From Clostridiales bacterium UBA3758 (GTDB lineage: Bacteria; Bacillota; Clostridia; Oscillospirales; Oscillospiraceae): a DNA stretch of 64,000 nucleotides. The translations under genes were made by a program, and so were the position numbers. This document shows, in pieces, positions 42,968-51,073 of this stretch; position 1 is the stretch's first letter, and every line of letters starts with the position of its first letter. The notes under the pieces are model-generated. The model worked only from the letters and a program-made list of their open reading frames with translations. It had not been told where the DNA came from and did no database searches. The stretch lies in NCBI GenBank assembly GCA_002371675.1, contig DFGE01000002.1:62001-126000 (forward strand). Reading direction: 5' to 3'.

Positions 42968-44668
42968 ATGAATCTATCTGCTGTTTTTCATCGGCCTCTG
43001 AGCGAGTACGCCCACGCCGTAGACGAAAACACCTATGTCTTTCGCCTCCGCACCGCGCGGGACGATCTCAAGAGTGTGCGCTTTTACTATGCCGACCGCG
43101 CGGATATGTCCCCGAAGCTCACGTTCCAGAGCCTTCCCATGCCGAAAGTCCGCAGCGACAAGCTGTATGACTGGTATGAGATCACGCTGCATACGCCATA
43201 TCTCCGCATTGCCTATTACTTCGGGCTGGATGACGGGAAGCGGGTGAAGTATTACAATGGGGACTGCTTCGAGGACTCCGACGATCAGGAGCGCTCGGAT
43301 TACTTCCAGCTGCCCTTCAACCTGCGTGCCGACCGCTTGGAGATCCCGGATTGGGTACATGACGCCGTAGTGTACAACATTTTTCCCGACAGCTTTGCGG
43401 ACGGAAAGCGGCACATGTCGGATCAGAGCGCAACGGCGGATTGGCTCGGAAACGAGTGCCGCAGTCTCCACGGCGGCACGATCAACGGTATCCGGGAAAA
43501 TCTGGACTACATCCGGGAGCTGGGCTGCAACTGCATTTATCTGAATCCCATTTTTGCAGCGAGTTCTTACCACAAATACGATACGCTCGATTACTTCCAT
43601 GTCGATCCCACCCGCGGCACGGACGAAGAATTCCGTCTGCTGGTGCGGGAGGCGCACGCCATGGGAATCCGCGTGCTCATCGACGGCGTGTTCAATCACC
43701 TCTGCTGGCGGCATCCTTTTTTTCAAGACGTGCTGGAAAAAGGAAAAGCGTCCCTGTATTACGATTGGTTCTATGAGCTGCCTGAAAAGCCGGTCTACCC
43801 CGGCCTCGGCGGGGAGGCGGACTATCTCTGCTTCGCCTATGTGCCCGAAATGCCGAAGACCAATACGGCCAATCCCGGTGTGCGGGACTACTTCTGCCAG
43901 GTCGGCGCGCATTGGGTACGGGACTACGACGTGGACGGCTGGCGGCTGGACGTGGCCAACGAGGTGGACGACGCCTTTCTCCACGCCTTCCGGGATGCCG
44001 TCAAGCGGGAAAAGCCGGATGCGCTTGTGATCGGAGAGGTCTGGGAAAATGCCTTTCATTACTTTAACGGCAACATGCTCGACAGCGCCATGAACTACGA
44101 CTTCCGCCGCTTCTGCAAGCAGTTCATGGCCGAGCGTTGCATCGACGCCGGGGAATTCGATCTCCGCGTCAGCGACCTGATCATGCGCTGCAAAAAGCAG
44201 GGGCTGGCCGCCCAGCTCAATCTGCTGGACAGCCACGATGTGAGCCGCTTCCTCACCGTCTGCAACGGGGATCGGGATCGGATGGAGCTTGCTATCGTCT
44301 TCCAGATGAGCTTTGTCGGAATGCCCAGCATCTTTTACGGCGACGAAAAAGGGCTGATGGGCCTGTCCGAGCCGGAGTACCGCCAGGCGATGGACTTTGG
44401 CAGAGAGGACGCGCTGGAGGATGTGTACCGGCGGCTGATCCGGCTCCTGCAGGAGCAGCCCGCCCTGCGGCGCGGCGAGTTTCGCACGGTTGAAGCCGAG
44501 GGTAGTCTGTATTGCTATGAGCGGACGCTCGACGGTCAGATCGTTCGGATCACGATGAACGCCGGGGCAGGGGCGCTTCCTGTCAAAGCTGCCGGAAAGC
44601 TGCTCTTGCAAAAAAGCTATGCGCATGGTTTATTAGGAGAGAACGGATACCTCATCGAAAGGCTGTGA
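42968..44668 (+). CDS. GH13 alpha-glycosidase (neopullulanase/maltogenic amylase type)
   Basis: The 566-residue enzyme has an N-terminal beta domain of about 125 residues (CBM34-like, AVDENTYVFRLRTARDDL) and a GH13 barrel starting VVYNIFPDSFADG. Catalytic residues are visible: nucleophile Asp328 in DGWRLDVANE, acid/base Glu357 in VIGEVWEN and Asp424 in LLDSHDVSR. There is no signal peptide, so it acts in the cytoplasm on maltodextrins imported by the MalEFG system, or on cyclomaltodextrins. It is 4 bp after malG and 6 bp before the regulator gene. Confidence 0.92.
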   Translation: MNLSAVFHRPLSEYAHAVDENTYVFRLRTARDDLKSVRFYYADRADMSPKLTFQSLPMPKVRSDKLYDWYEITLHTPYLRIAYYFGLDDGKRVKYYNGDCFEDSDDQERSDYFQLPFNLRADRLEIPDWVHDAVVYNIFPDSFADGKRHMSDQSATADWLGNECRSLHGGTINGIRENLDYIRELGCNCIYLNPIFAASSYHKYDTLDYFHVDPTRGTDEEFRLLVREAHAMGIRVLIDGVFNHLCWRHPFFQDVLEKGKASLYYDWFYELPEKPVYPGLGGEADYLCFAYVPEMPKTNTANPGVRDYFCQVGAHWVRDYDVDGWRLDVANEVDDAFLHAFRDAVKREKPDALVIGEVWENAFHYFNGNMLDSAMNYDFRRFCKQFMAERCIDAGEFDLRVSDLIMRCKKQGLAAQLNLLDSHDVSRFLTVCNGDRDRMELAIVFQMSFVGMPSIFYGDEKGLMGLSEPEYRQAMDFGREDALEDVYRRLIRLLQEQPALRRGEFRTVEAEGSLYCYERTLDGQIVRITMNAGAGALPVKAAGKLLLQKSYAHGLLGENGYLIERL

Positions 44669-44674
44669 GAAAGC

Positions 44675-45673
44675 ATGGCGGTAACGATCTACGATCTGGC
44701 AAAGGCGGCGGACTGTTCCATCTCCACCGTTTCCAAGGCGCTGAACGACAGCTACACCGTGTCGGAGGCAACCAAGGAGAAAATTCGCGCGCTGGCCGAG
44801 GAGCTGGGCTACCGCCCCAACGAGCGAGCCCGCAGCTTTGCACGGAAGAAAAACGGCACAGTGCTTTTCGCCGCCGACCTCTCCCGCGGTGTGGGCTTTG
44901 AAAATCCCCATCTGTTTGAGATCGTCACCGGCGTGGAGCGTTATCTGGACGAGAAGGGCTACTCGCTGACCTTGAAGCATGTGGAGAAAACGACAGCACC
45001 GGATCAGATCCGGAGCCTCATGCACAGTGAGCAAGCGGACGGGATCATCCTGCACGCGGGCGTTCTCACAAAACAGCTTGCCACCGTGCTGGTCAAAGAA
45101 TCTCTGCCGCATCTCATAATCGGCAAGCCGGATTTTCCATCTCAGCTCTCTTGGATGGACATCAGCCATGAGGCGGCCGGGCAGATCGCGGCCAACTATC
45201 TGCTGGATAAGGGCTACCGTCGTATCCTGTTCTTGATGGGCGACAAGCAGGAGGATCAGATCTCCGCCCGGCGTCTGGCGGGGCTTCTGGCCGCACTGGA
45301 GGAGGAAGAGCTGTCCATCGAGACCATGGCGGACATGACCGACTATGAAAAAGCCCGCACCGCCATGGAGCAGATTTTGGAACGGGAAAAGATCCCGGAG
45401 GTCATCCTCTGCACCAACAATTACCTCGCCATGGGCTGTATGCAGAGCATCCGCGCCAAGGGGCTGAAGATCCCCAAGGACATTGCCCTCATGACCTTTG
45501 ACAACTATCCCTTCTCCATGATCGTCCAGCCGACCCTGACCGCCATCGAGGTGGATATGTACGAGATGGGCTGGCAGGCCGCCCGCTTCATGCTGCAGAT
45601 GATAAAGAAACCAAACCTCCAGACCCAATCCTTCTGCACGACCCCGACAATTATCGAACGGGAGTCCACATAA
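44675..45673 (+). CDS. LacI-family transcriptional regulator of the maltodextrin operon
   Basis: The 332-residue protein has a LacI-type HTH (VTIYDLAKAADCSISTVSKA, hinge ELGYRPNERARSF) and a periplasmic-binding-protein-like effector domain with GKPDFPSQLSWMDISHEAAG and MTFDNYPFSMIVQPTLTAIE. It is the last gene of the mal operon. It probably binds the GAAAGCGCTTTC palindrome before malE and is released by maltose or a maltodextrin. Confidence 0.92.
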   Translation: MAVTIYDLAKAADCSISTVSKALNDSYTVSEATKEKIRALAEELGYRPNERARSFARKKNGTVLFAADLSRGVGFENPHLFEIVTGVERYLDEKGYSLTLKHVEKTTAPDQIRSLMHSEQADGIILHAGVLTKQLATVLVKESLPHLIIGKPDFPSQLSWMDISHEAAGQIAANYLLDKGYRRILFLMGDKQEDQISARRLAGLLAALEEEELSIETMADMTDYEKARTAMEQILEREKIPEVILCTNNYLAMGCMQSIRAKGLKIPKDIALMTFDNYPFSMIVQPTLTAIEVDMYEMGWQAARFMLQMIKKPNLQTQSFCTTPTIIEREST

Positions 45674-45690
45674 GTCCCCAATACAGGTTT

Positions 45691-45716
45691 GCCCGCCGCT
45701 CAATCTTGCGGCGGGC
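45691..45716 (+). terminator. Terminator of the maltodextrin operon
   Basis: A 9-bp GC stem (GCCCGCCGC, GCGGCGGGC) with 8-nt loop followed by TTCACTATTCTT, 17 bp after the regulator stop. Confidence 0.75.
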
Positions 45717-45741
45717 TTCACTATTCTTAAGAATACCAGCC

Positions 45742-45799
45742 TTGACAGCGAGGTCTATTGATGATAGACTATGCACAAGGTCGATAATTAATAGACCTT
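45742..45799 (+). promoter_or_regulatory. BlaI-type promoter with two palindromic operators
   Basis: TTGACA (45742-45747), 17 nt, TAGACT (45765-45770). Operator 1, GTCTAT-N5-ATAGAC (45753-45769), overlaps the spacer and -10. Operator 2, AAGGTCGAT to ATAGACCTT (45777-45799), lies just downstream. The sequence differs from the TGTTTAC operator at 30455, so the two repressors should not cross-bind. Confidence 0.8.
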
Positions 45800-45815
45800 G
45801 ACAGGAGGCACTTCT

Positions 45816-46181
45816 ATGGAAGATAAAAAACTTGGCGCGGTGGAAGCCCGCTTTGCCGATCTGATCTGGGATAACGCCCCGATCAATTCGACGGCCTTGG
45901 TGCGGCTGTGTGCGAAAGAGCTGGACTGGAAGAAATCTACGACCTACACGGTGCTGAAAAAGCTCTGCGAGCGCGGCATTTTTCAGAATGTAGACGGTAC
46001 CGTTACGGCACTCGTATCGCGGGAGGACTTTGCTGCAGCACAGAGCGAACGCTTTGTGGAAGAAACCTTCGCAGGTTCTCTCCCGGCTTTTCTGGCCGCT
46101 TTCACCTCCCGCAAGCCGTTGTCTGCGGGCGAGGTGGACGAGATCCAGAAGCTGATCGATGCTTACCGGGAGGGCAAGTGA
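45816..46181 (+). CDS. BlaI/MecI/CopY family repressor
   Basis: Start chosen at the ATG at 45816 (MEDKKLGAVEARFADLIWDN) behind AGGAGG. The 121-residue protein has the BlaI winged helix (LDWKKSTTYTVLKKLCERGI) and a short C-terminal dimerisation region (FTSRKPLSAGEVDEIQKLID). It is followed after 1 bp by an M56 metallopeptidase gene. It should bind the two GTCTAT-type palindromes of its own promoter. Confidence 0.9.
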   Translation: MEDKKLGAVEARFADLIWDNAPINSTALVRLCAKELDWKKSTTYTVLKKLCERGIFQNVDGTVTALVSREDFAAAQSERFVEETFAGSLPAFLAAFTSRKPLSAGEVDEIQKLIDAYREGK

Positions 46182-46182
46182 C

Positions 46183-49100
46183 ATGAACGCACTGCTGATC
46201 AAGCTGCTGAACATGAGCGCGGCGGGCAGTGTGATGATCCTGGCCGTGGTCGTGCTCCGTGCGCTGCTGAAAAAAGCGCCGCGCTGGATCATTTGTGTGA
46301 TGTGGGCGCTGGTGGCTATCCGGCTGATCTGCCCGATCAGCATATCCTCGCCGGTATCTGCCTTCCGGGCAACGCCGTCGATCGTCAGCGAGAGCGGCGA
46401 AGTGGAGCTGTTTCGCCCGGCCGGAGGCAGCGAAAAGCCCCTTTTGGCGGTGGACACGGTACAGATCGAGCGCCCCCAGGCAAGTGCCGAGACGATCCGG
46501 GACATTCCCGGCACTTCCTATGCCGTCACCCAGCGCAGCCGCGACGCCTACCTGCCGCCGCTGGTGCAAGCTTACCTGCTGGGCTTGACTGCCATGCTTT
46601 TATATGCGCTTGTTAGCACTTTGCTGTTACGGAAAAAGGTCTCTGTCTCTCTGCGGCAGCGCGGCAATATCCGTGTCTGCGATGAGGTGGCGAGCCCCTT
46701 TATTCTCGGGATCCTCCGGCCTGCGATCTATCTTCCCTCTTCCTTGAGCGAGGAGGAAAAACGCTTTGTTCTGGCCCATGAGCGAGCCCACCTTCACAGG
46801 CTCGACCACATCTGGAAGCCGCTGGGCTTTCTGGTCCTCAGCGTTCATTGGTTCAATCCTTTATGTTGGCTTGCCTATGTGCTGCTATGCCGGGACATTG
46901 AGTTGGCCTGCGACGAAAAGGTCATCCGCGAGCTGGGACGCGCCGAGCGCGCAGCCTATTCACAGACGCTCTTAAACTGCAGCGCTCATCGCATCCTGGC
47001 CGCCTGTCCCGTGGCCTTTGGCGAGACCGACGTGAAAACCCGCGTCAAAGCGGTGCTGAACTATAAAAAGCCCGCGTTTTGGATCATTCTTTCCGCTGTG
47101 CTTGCCTGCGTTGTCCTGATTGTTTGCTTTGCTGCAGATCCGATGCAGAAGCAGGATCTGTCCTTCCTCAACTACAAAAACGCGATCCCTCTGATTGGCC
47201 AGAACGACACCGCGCCCTACGCCAATCTGTACCCGGCAGACTCTGACGGCGTTCAGCCCGGCGTCGCGGACAGCAAGGCGCTGGCGCAGTTTTTGGAGAG
47301 CGCGGAATGGACGAAGCGGCGTGCGCCGTCGTCGTCTCCCGAACCGCGCGGCTATCTTGAGTTTGTGATCGAGGACGATTACCGGATCATCGTTTATCAG
47401 TCCGAGCGCCTCGCCGCCGTCCGCTTCGGCAGCGATATACGCTACTACCGTACTGGCACCGGGGACTATGAGGCAGCGCTGGCGACCTTCATCCCCGCCC
47501 CCTCCACGGAGCCGGATCGCCCGCCGGAGCAGAGCGCGCTGCCCACACCGGTGCCGCCGCCGAGTCTGCCGGAAATCGACGCCGGGATCGTCCCCGACGA
47601 TCCGGAGGCCTTCCTGCTCGGCTTTGCCGATGCGGAGATCGTGTCAATCTACGACGAATTCTCCAGAGAATATGCGGCCCCGGACAAAAGCTTTACAGAG
47701 ATCATCTCCGCGGAAACCTGGACGGCGCATGCGTTTAACGAATTCCCGGCGAGCATCGCGCTGCGGCTGATCGTCATGAGAAGCGGAGACTGGGAGCTCC
47801 GGATCGAGGATGACGGGGAAGACTGCCTGTTTGCGGCGTATGCGGTCGGGCGCTCTGCCTCTGACCCAATCATTTTCTTCGACTGCGGCGAGAACCCGAT
47901 GGACGATCTGATGGCTTGGGCGATCACCCGCCAGGATGGAGCGCATAGCGGCCCGATGCCCTACAAGCTGACGGCAGAGGAAGAAGAGCAGATCGTATAC
48001 ATGCTCAGCGAGGTCGCGGGAAAGACCGGACCTTATGCTCTGAGCGACTATACCGGCGGAGATATGAACGCTGTGCCGGAGCTCTGCATGCAACTGCAGT
48101 ATTATGCTCGCGATCATCGGCTCAGCGCAGATCAGATGCACGGGCTGATGCTCGGCACGCAGAATCTGGACGGCGCCTATGCTGAGGCATTCTCTGGCTT
48201 GCTCGCGGAGCTACACATGCTTGACCCGCTGCGCTTTGTCGCAGCCTATTTCCAGGCGGATGAGTCGGTGCAGCCCTTCCTGTGGGAGCTGTACGGAAAT
48301 CTTGACCACATTTACCCGCCGGAGGAGCTGGCGAGAGAATACGCCGCCTTTTCCCAGATCTACAATAACATGACCGCTTACCTGCGGACGGAATACGGCT
48401 TGAAATATGAAAACCTCGCGCCGAAGATGGAGGATATGCAGCTTTACCGCTGCGTCTCCATGCCGACGGAGCCGGTGGAATGGTTCTTTGAGGGAGTCGT
48501 TCCGGAATGGGCGGTACAGGTGATCCTCGATCACGCCGGCAACAGCAAGCTGGCCGTCGGCGTGCTGACGGTGTACTTTGGCAGCCCCGATGAGTATACC
48601 GATGATCTGCCCCTCGGCGCGTATCTGAAAAACACACCGGAGTCTGCTTCCGCTGCGCGGTTGGCCGTACGGCTGAACGACAGCAGGCTGGCCTATCTCA
48701 CCGTTCCGGCCGAGCTTGCCGGGCGGATCGAGCGCAAAATCGAAACGGGCAGCGAGCTGCCCGGCATATCGCGCGTGCGGATGGCCGGCTGGGGCGAGCA
48801 GTACGCGCAGGGCATCGACGTGCCCGATCTCTACTACTACCCCGCCTATGACCGGGATCGCAGCGCATATCTGACGATACTCCGCAACGCCGACGGCCAG
48901 TACGGCGTCGGCGGCTGGGAGGCCGACGAGGAGATTCGCGCCCTGCTGACGCTGCTGCAGCGGGAGACGGGCTGGAATGTCTTTGCCGATCCGGGGGATT
49001 TTGCGGAATTGACGCAGATCGAGGTCTTCTTCTGCGGCACGCTTCTGACAACTGTGCGCGACGAGGCGCATCTGGATGCCTTCGAGGGCCTGATCGCCGA

Positions 49101-49386
49101 GGGGAGCTTCGCCGCTTACGCCTCCAAGACGCCGAATGAGATCGTAGAGATCCGCTGCACGCGCGCCGACGGCAGCGTTGTGACGCTGGCGGCTGATCCC
49201 GAGGCCGCGCGCTTCTGGCTGCCCCCGTTTTCCTACTATCGCTATGACGCTTACGAGCAGGAACCGCGCACTGGAGCGCTGCTGAAGGCGCTCGGCCTGG
49301 ACGGCTGGCCGTCCATGGACACGGTGGATCACGCAGCCGTGCGTGAGATGAACGAACGCCTGCTCCCCACGCCGGAGGGCTGGTGA
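46183..49386 (+). CDS. BlaR1-like M56 metallopeptidase with very long ectodomain
   Basis: Start chosen at the ATG at 46183 (MNALLIKLLNMSAAGSVMIL), 1 bp after the BlaI stop. The 1067-residue protein has M56-type membrane helices, the zinc motif HERAH at 199-203, ELACDE about 40 residues further on, and a helix near 305-320 (FWIILSAVLACVVLIVCFAA). The remaining 740 or so residues lie outside the cell. They show no penicillin-binding or SBP motifs; a Pro-rich linker is visible (PPEQSALPTPVPPPSLPEI) followed by acidic mixed alpha/beta sequence. I do not recognise the ectodomain. It should signal to the adjacent BlaI by proteolysis. Confidence 0.85.
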   Translation: MNALLIKLLNMSAAGSVMILAVVVLRALLKKAPRWIICVMWALVAIRLICPISISSPVSAFRATPSIVSESGEVELFRPAGGSEKPLLAVDTVQIERPQASAETIRDIPGTSYAVTQRSRDAYLPPLVQAYLLGLTAMLLYALVSTLLLRKKVSVSLRQRGNIRVCDEVASPFILGILRPAIYLPSSLSEEEKRFVLAHERAHLHRLDHIWKPLGFLVLSVHWFNPLCWLAYVLLCRDIELACDEKVIRELGRAERAAYSQTLLNCSAHRILAACPVAFGETDVKTRVKAVLNYKKPAFWIILSAVLACVVLIVCFAADPMQKQDLSFLNYKNAIPLIGQNDTAPYANLYPADSDGVQPGVADSKALAQFLESAEWTKRRAPSSSPEPRGYLEFVIEDDYRIIVYQSERLAAVRFGSDIRYYRTGTGDYEAALATFIPAPSTEPDRPPEQSALPTPVPPPSLPEIDAGIVPDDPEAFLLGFADAEIVSIYDEFSREYAAPDKSFTEIISAETWTAHAFNEFPASIALRLIVMRSGDWELRIEDDGEDCLFAAYAVGRSASDPIIFFDCGENPMDDLMAWAITRQDGAHSGPMPYKLTAEEEEQIVYMLSEVAGKTGPYALSDYTGGDMNAVPELCMQLQYYARDHRLSADQMHGLMLGTQNLDGAYAEAFSGLLAELHMLDPLRFVAAYFQADESVQPFLWELYGNLDHIYPPEELAREYAAFSQIYNNMTAYLRTEYGLKYENLAPKMEDMQLYRCVSMPTEPVEWFFEGVVPEWAVQVILDHAGNSKLAVGVLTVYFGSPDEYTDDLPLGAYLKNTPESASAARLAVRLNDSRLAYLTVPAELAGRIERKIETGSELPGISRVRMAGWGEQYAQGIDVPDLYYYPAYDRDRSAYLTILRNADGQYGVGGWEADEEIRALLTLLQRETGWNVFADPGDFAELTQIEVFFCGTLLTTVRDEAHLDAFEGLIAEGSFAAYASKTPNEIVEIRCTRADGSVVTLAADPEAARFWLPPFSYYRYDAYEQEPRTGALLKALGLDGWPSMDTVDHAAVREMNERLLPTPEGW

Positions 49387-49416
49387 AGCAGAACCGGCAA
49401 AAGCAATCAACGAAAA

Positions 49417-49453
49417 AGCCCGCCCCTCCCTAACCGGAGCGGCGGGCTCTTTT
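49417..49453 (+). terminator. Terminator of second BlaI/M56 operon
   Basis: AGCCCGCC (49417-49424) pairs with GGCGGGCT (49441-49448), with an inner CTCC/GGAG pairing, followed by CTTTTTG. Confidence 0.85.
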
Positions 49454-49498
49454 TGCATCTATGTGCTATACTCAATTATGAAATATTGTGCTTTTTCT

Positions 49499-49526
49499 TG
49501 TAACCCGTCGAAATGCTTTCCGTCTA
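49499..49526 (+). promoter_or_regulatory. ECF-type promoter of sigma operon
   Basis: TGTAAC (49499-49504), 16 nt, CGTCTA (49521-49526) is an almost textbook ECF promoter (compare TGAAAC/CGTCTA of Bacillus ECF regulons). It lies 31 bp before the sigma start, consistent with autoregulation. Confidence 0.75.
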
Positions 49527-49557
49527 TAAGGGTGAGAGCTCTCAAGGAGGTTTTCCC

Positions 49558-50115
49558 ATGGAAGACACTGCAATCATTGATCTGTACTGGCAGCGCTCGG
49601 ACCAGGCCATATCCGAGACTGACCGGAAGTACGGCAGATACTGCCACCGGATCGCCATGAATATCTGTACAGACAACGAAGATGCGGAGGAATGTGTGAA
49701 CGACACCTGGTTTCGGGCATGGAATCTGATGCCTACCGAACGTCCTGCGATCCTCTCCGGCTTTTTGGGGACGATCACCCGGCATCTTGCTCTGGATCGC
49801 TACCGCGCGAAACATAGTCTCAAGCGTGGAGGCGGTGAGGTTCCTCTGGCGCTGGACGAGCTGAGTGATTGCGTGATGGGCAAGTCAGATCCGGAACGTG
49901 AAGTAGAAGTCAGGGAACTGGAAGAAGCCATCGATCGTTTTGTCAATGAGCTGCCGGAGACGGATCAGATCATCTTTATCTCTCGCTATTGGTTTCTCGC
50001 GCCGGTCGCGGAGATCGCCCAAAAAAGCGGCTGCACCCAAAGCAAGGTGAAAACCACCCTGTTTCGCCTGCGGAAAAAGCTGCGTGACAGACTACAGGAG
50101 GAAGGCTTATGCTGA
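49558..50115 (+). CDS. ECF RNA polymerase sigma factor
   Basis: Start chosen at the ATG at 49558 (MEDTAIIDLYWQRSDQAISE) behind AAGGAGG. The 185-residue protein has the same length as the factor at 15073, with region 2 around NEDAEECVNDTWFRAWNLMP, linker LKRGGG and region 4 LPETDQIIFISRYWFLAPVA. Only three of the first 30 residues differ from the 15073 product, so cross-recognition of promoters between the two modules is plausible. It overlaps the anti-sigma-like gene by 7 bp. Confidence 0.93.
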   Translation: MEDTAIIDLYWQRSDQAISETDRKYGRYCHRIAMNICTDNEDAEECVNDTWFRAWNLMPTERPAILSGFLGTITRHLALDRYRAKHSLKRGGGEVPLALDELSDCVMGKSDPEREVEVRELEEAIDRFVNELPETDQIIFISRYWFLAPVAEIAQKSGCTQSKVKTTLFRLRKKLRDRLQEEGLC

Positions 50116-50900
50116 ACGAGGAACTGCTGTTGGATGCCATGCAGGGTATCCGTTTGGAAAACGTAAAAAAGGCAGAGGCTTTTCTCGGGTACGCGGAAGA
50201 AGCGACACCTCCATTCCGCGTTCACCGCAAGCTGTGGAGTACCTTGCTTGTTGCGGCGATCATCGTCTCTCTCTTTACCGTGACCGCTTATGCCATCGGC
50301 TGGTTCCAAATGAGCCACCATGGCAGTCGGGAGACCTATACAGCCACCATCGGTGAGCAGCAGGTCGAGTGGAAGGGCGAGTACGCCTTCGAGTTCGAGG
50401 GGCCGGAAGAATGCCAGGAGGTACGCTTCCATGTAGACTGGGCTCCCAGCGACGACTATTGGTATCCGGCGAGCTGGGCGGCTGGCTGGACGGAGCTGGT
50501 AGAAGGTCGAGAGCTCTACAATGAAGAATTCGGCGTCTATATGCCATCCTGTGTGGTGGACATCCTGTACGCCCCGCAATTCGTTGATGGCGGTGCCATG
50601 ATTCTCATAGGCTTCAAGCCCGGTGAGATCACCCGTGAGACCTGGGGTGACGTAGAGGTCTACAAGTTCCAGGCCACGGCCACCCACGCCATTGACCGGG
50701 AGCAGACGGAGTTTCCAACAGGTAACTTTGTGATTCTGTTTCATCCCGTAGAAGGCTGGATCATCGGCGTCCGGGGCTATGACAGTATGGAGAACATCGA
50801 AGGGATCGCCCGTGGATTGACAGTGGAGCCAACCGGGAGAACCATCCATAAGAATGATTTTGACAGCAAATATGATTTTTGCGATATCTACATCGGGTAA
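50109..50900 (+). CDS. Membrane-anchored anti-sigma-like protein with DUF4367-like end
   Basis: The 263-residue protein has a cytoplasmic part of about 44 residues, one helix (LWSTLLVAAIIVSLFTVTAY) and an outer domain rich in aromatic residues, ending with FVILFHPVEGWIIGVRGYDS, a DUF4367-like segment also present in the product of 19485-20312. The ATG overlaps the sigma stop and follows AGGAGGAAGG. Its stop codon lies at the left edge of a hairpin element. It is the likely membrane partner of the adjacent sigma factor. Confidence 0.77.
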   Translation: MLNEELLLDAMQGIRLENVKKAEAFLGYAEEATPPFRVHRKLWSTLLVAAIIVSLFTVTAYAIGWFQMSHHGSRETYTATIGEQQVEWKGEYAFEFEGPEECQEVRFHVDWAPSDDYWYPASWAAGWTELVEGRELYNEEFGVYMPSCVVDILYAPQFVDGGAMILIGFKPGEITRETWGDVEVYKFQATATHAIDREQTEFPTGNFVILFHPVEGWIIGVRGYDSMENIEGIARGLTVEPTGRTIHKNDFDSKYDFCDIYIG

Positions 50901-51061
50901 GTAAACGATGATTCATGCAGCGAGAGCAGATTCCAAGAGAATTTGAGTTCTGATGACGGCAGCTTTTCGTAGGAATACTTTGTGTATTTCAAGAAAAGAT
51001 GACTAAATCAGGGCTCAAATTCTCCGGGAGATGCCGAAGCCGTATGGATCATCATTTACCC
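50895..51061. repeat. Inverted-repeat hairpin element between anti-sigma and SBP genes
   Basis: The outer arms begin GGGTAAGTAAACGATGATTC on the left and end with the inverted counterpart (ATGGATCATCATTTACCC) on the right. Inner arms contain AGAGAATTTGAG and CTCAAATTCTCC. The whole 167-bp segment can fold on itself. It overlaps the anti-sigma stop codon and shares a core with the element at 14687-14858. Confidence 0.75.
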
Positions 51062-51073
51062 AGGAGGAGAAGA

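Noticed and set aside
42974..44626. 550-codon minus-strand frame opposite the GH13 gene
   Set aside because: The plus strand carries the catalytic residues of GH13. The minus frame shows no domain or signal and no start site.
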